The translations under genes were made by a program, and so were the position numbers. Positions 62,732 through 64,000 of a stretch of 64,000 nucleotides of DNA are shown here, piece after piece. Location of the stretch: positions 124,001 through 188,000 of the forward strand of contig NZ_JAUFPR010000002.1 of the NCBI RefSeq assembly GCF_030409325.1, read 5' to 3'. The notes beneath the pieces were generated by a model. That model was not told where the DNA came from and did no database searches. It worked only from the letters and a program-made list of their open reading frames with translations. Within the stretch, counting starts at the first letter, position 1, and every line of letters starts with the position of its first letter. The stretch comes from Mucilaginibacter aquaedulcis (GTDB taxonomy: Bacteria > Bacteroidota > Bacteroidia > Sphingobacteriales > Sphingobacteriaceae).

Positions 62732-64000
62732 ATGAAGAAACGTTGTTACCTGTTTATACTTACCTGCCTTGTAAGTATAGTTACTTACGCGCAAAATAAA
62801 CCTTTAACCTTATGGTATGATAAACCCGCAACACAGTGGGAAGAAACACTACCTTTAGGAAATGGCCGCTTAGGTATGATGCCGGATGGAGGCATCAAGG
62901 ATGAACACCTTGTTCTTAATGATATTACTTTATGGTCGGGCGCGCCGCAGGATGCTAACAATTTCGATGCCTACAAAAGCTTACCAGAAATAAGAAGGCT
63001 CTTGAATGAAGGAAAAAATGACGAGGCACAACAACTGGTTGATAAAAACTTCATATGTAAAGGGCCCGGTTCCGCAAGTGTTCCATTTGGTTGCTATCAG
63101 ATTTTGGGCGATTTGAATATTCAGTTTAATTATGCTGATGAAAAAAAAGCCGAAAGCTTCGCCAATTATAAAAGGGAATTATCTTTAGATAAGGCTGTTG
63201 CTAATTGTACTTATCAGCTTGATGGGGTTACTTATAAGCGCGAATATTTTACCAGTTTTAACCACGATGTAAGTGTCATCAAATTATCTGCAGATAAGCC
63301 AGGAAAGCTGAATTTGAGTATTGCACTATCCCGCCCCGAAAAATCTACCACTGTAGTAAAGAATGGTGAACTTCAAATGTATGGCCAGTTAAGCAGCGGA
63401 ACTGCAGCCGGGGGGATGCAATATTTAACTAAGGTAAAAACACGCCTAAAGGGAGGTCAATTAAGTGAGGCCGACAATAAACTTACTATTCAAAATGCCA
63501 CAGAGGTAATTATTTATATTTCATCCGGCACAGACTTTAAACGTGCAGACTTCAGGAAAAACGTTGATGGTGCACTTAATGCTGCTTTAATAACCCCTTA
63601 TAATCAGGAAATGGTTCAGCATGTAAGTAAATACCAAAAACTATTCAAAAGGGTGTCTTTAGCTTTAGGCGCTGAGAATACGGCAGATGAGCCAACGGAT
63701 AAAAGGCTTATCAGTTTTCACGAAAAACCTAATGATGATAAATTCCTGCCAGTATTATTTTATCAGTACGGGCGGTATTTAAGTATATGCAGCACTCGTG
63801 CAGGCTTATTGCCACCTAATTTGCAAGGTTTATGGGCAAATCAGATCCAAACACCATGGAATGGAGATTATCACCTCGACGTTAATGTTCAAATGAATCA
63901 CTGGCCCTTAGAGGTGTCGAATTTATCAGAGCTCAATTTGCCTTTAGCAGAGCTGGTAAAGGGAATGGTAAAACCAGGAGAAAGAACAGCGAAGGCTTAT
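62732..64000 (+). CDS. Glycoside hydrolase family 95 protein (3'-truncated by the window edge)
   Basis: An exported alpha-L-fucosidase/alpha-L-galactosidase-type enzyme that should cleave terminal fucosyl or galactosyl residues by inversion. 423 codons are visible without a stop; the family is about 750-800 residues. A signal peptide ends near residue 20 (CYLFILTCLVSIVTYAQNK). The N-terminal GH95 domain follows: LWYDKPATQWEETLPLGNGR, LGMMPDGGI, LNDITLWSG. The catalytic (alpha/alpha)6 barrel begins at LFYQYGRYLSICSTRAGLLP and NLQGLWANQ. In WNGDYHLDVNVQMNHWP the family's usual N-x-N pair reads D-V-N (codons 63878-63886). The general acid lies beyond the window. Confidence 0.93.
   Translation, partial: MKKRCYLFILTCLVSIVTYAQNKPLTLWYDKPATQWEETLPLGNGRLGMMPDGGIKDEHLVLNDITLWSGAPQDANNFDAYKSLPEIRRLLNEGKNDEAQQLVDKNFICKGPGSASVPFGCYQILGDLNIQFNYADEKKAESFANYKRELSLDKAVANCTYQLDGVTYKREYFTSFNHDVSVIKLSADKPGKLNLSIALSRPEKSTTVVKNGELQMYGQLSSGTAAGGMQYLTKVKTRLKGGQLSEADNKLTIQNATEVIIYISSGTDFKRADFRKNVDGALNAALITPYNQEMVQHVSKYQKLFKRVSLALGAENTADEPTDKRLISFHEKPNDDKFLPVLFYQYGRYLSICSTRAGLLPPNLQGLWANQIQTPWNGDYHLDVNVQMNHWPLEVSNLSELNLPLAELVKGMVKPGERTAKAY

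Overview
The window looks like a chromosomal segment of a Bacteroidota member, most likely family Sphingobacteriaceae (Mucilaginibacter- or Pedobacter-like; the genus is inference). Reasons: a SusC/SusD pair with an STN-type SusC and a FecR/ECF-sigma pair, a HmuY-type haem locus, many start sites preceded by the Bacteroidota -7 box TAnnTTTG (several with TTTG about 19 nt upstream), few Shine-Dalgarno-like sites, and moderate-to-low GC. No rRNA, tRNA, CRISPR array, IS element or prophage was seen. Coding density is high and no clear pseudogene was found.

Layout. 1-2796: polyphosphate genes ppk1 (5' end outside the window) and ppx. 2800-4062: ubiX plus two intergenic stretches with promoter-like boxes placed directly before hairpins. 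4063-7816: mtaB, lgt, a GtrA-like membrane gene and an inositol-monophosphatase-family gene on one strand. 7968-10063: nfu and purB on the minus strand, with intergenic repeats at both ends of purB. 10220-16840: a TetR regulator and an RND efflux operon (OMP, MFP, RND). 16990-19374: a DUF4126 protein, an MscS channel and a second TetR. 19598-27747: a minus-strand alpha-glucan/trehalose operon, glgX-treZ-(treY::malQ fusion). 27954-31860: a lone receiver protein, a DUF486 membrane protein, an AraC regulator next to an HD hydrolase resembling cyanamide hydratases, and a type II NADH dehydrogenase. 32108-36638: a Tat-exported toroid-like protein of unknown activity, a small membrane protein, and an exported phosphodiesterase::alkaline phosphatase fusion. 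36694-41857: a D-galactonate catabolic operon (lactonase, dehydratase, transporter, kinase, aldolase) with a divergent cupin gene. 42649-49560: SusD, SusC, anti-sigma FecR and a divergent ECF sigma factor. 49646-56166: haem uptake operon (TonB receptor, HmuY, HmuT, HmuU, HmuV, HmuS) with a divergent PchR-like AraC regulator. 57341-62587: a second, visibly more GC-rich RND efflux operon whose periplasmic adaptor lacks the usual coiled-coil hairpin. 62732-64000: the 5' part of a GH95 glycoside hydrolase gene.

How it fits together. glgX debranches glycogen or maltodextrin, the TreY::MalQ protein both rebuilds oligosaccharides and converts their reducing ends to trehalose linkages, and TreZ releases trehalose. 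The galactonate operon covers every step from lactone to pyruvate plus glyceraldehyde-3-phosphate. The haem locus covers surface capture, outer-membrane transport, ABC import and cytosolic haem handling. Most convergent gene junctions carry long near-perfect hairpins that probably terminate transcription from both sides. I found no wholly new defence or mobile system. The items most worth follow-up are the possible short RNAs at 2852-2930 and 3675-3735, the two enzyme fusions, the uncharacterised Tat-exported protein, shared AGTCA half-sites in the two tetR promoters, and the 28-bp inverted repeat after purB.
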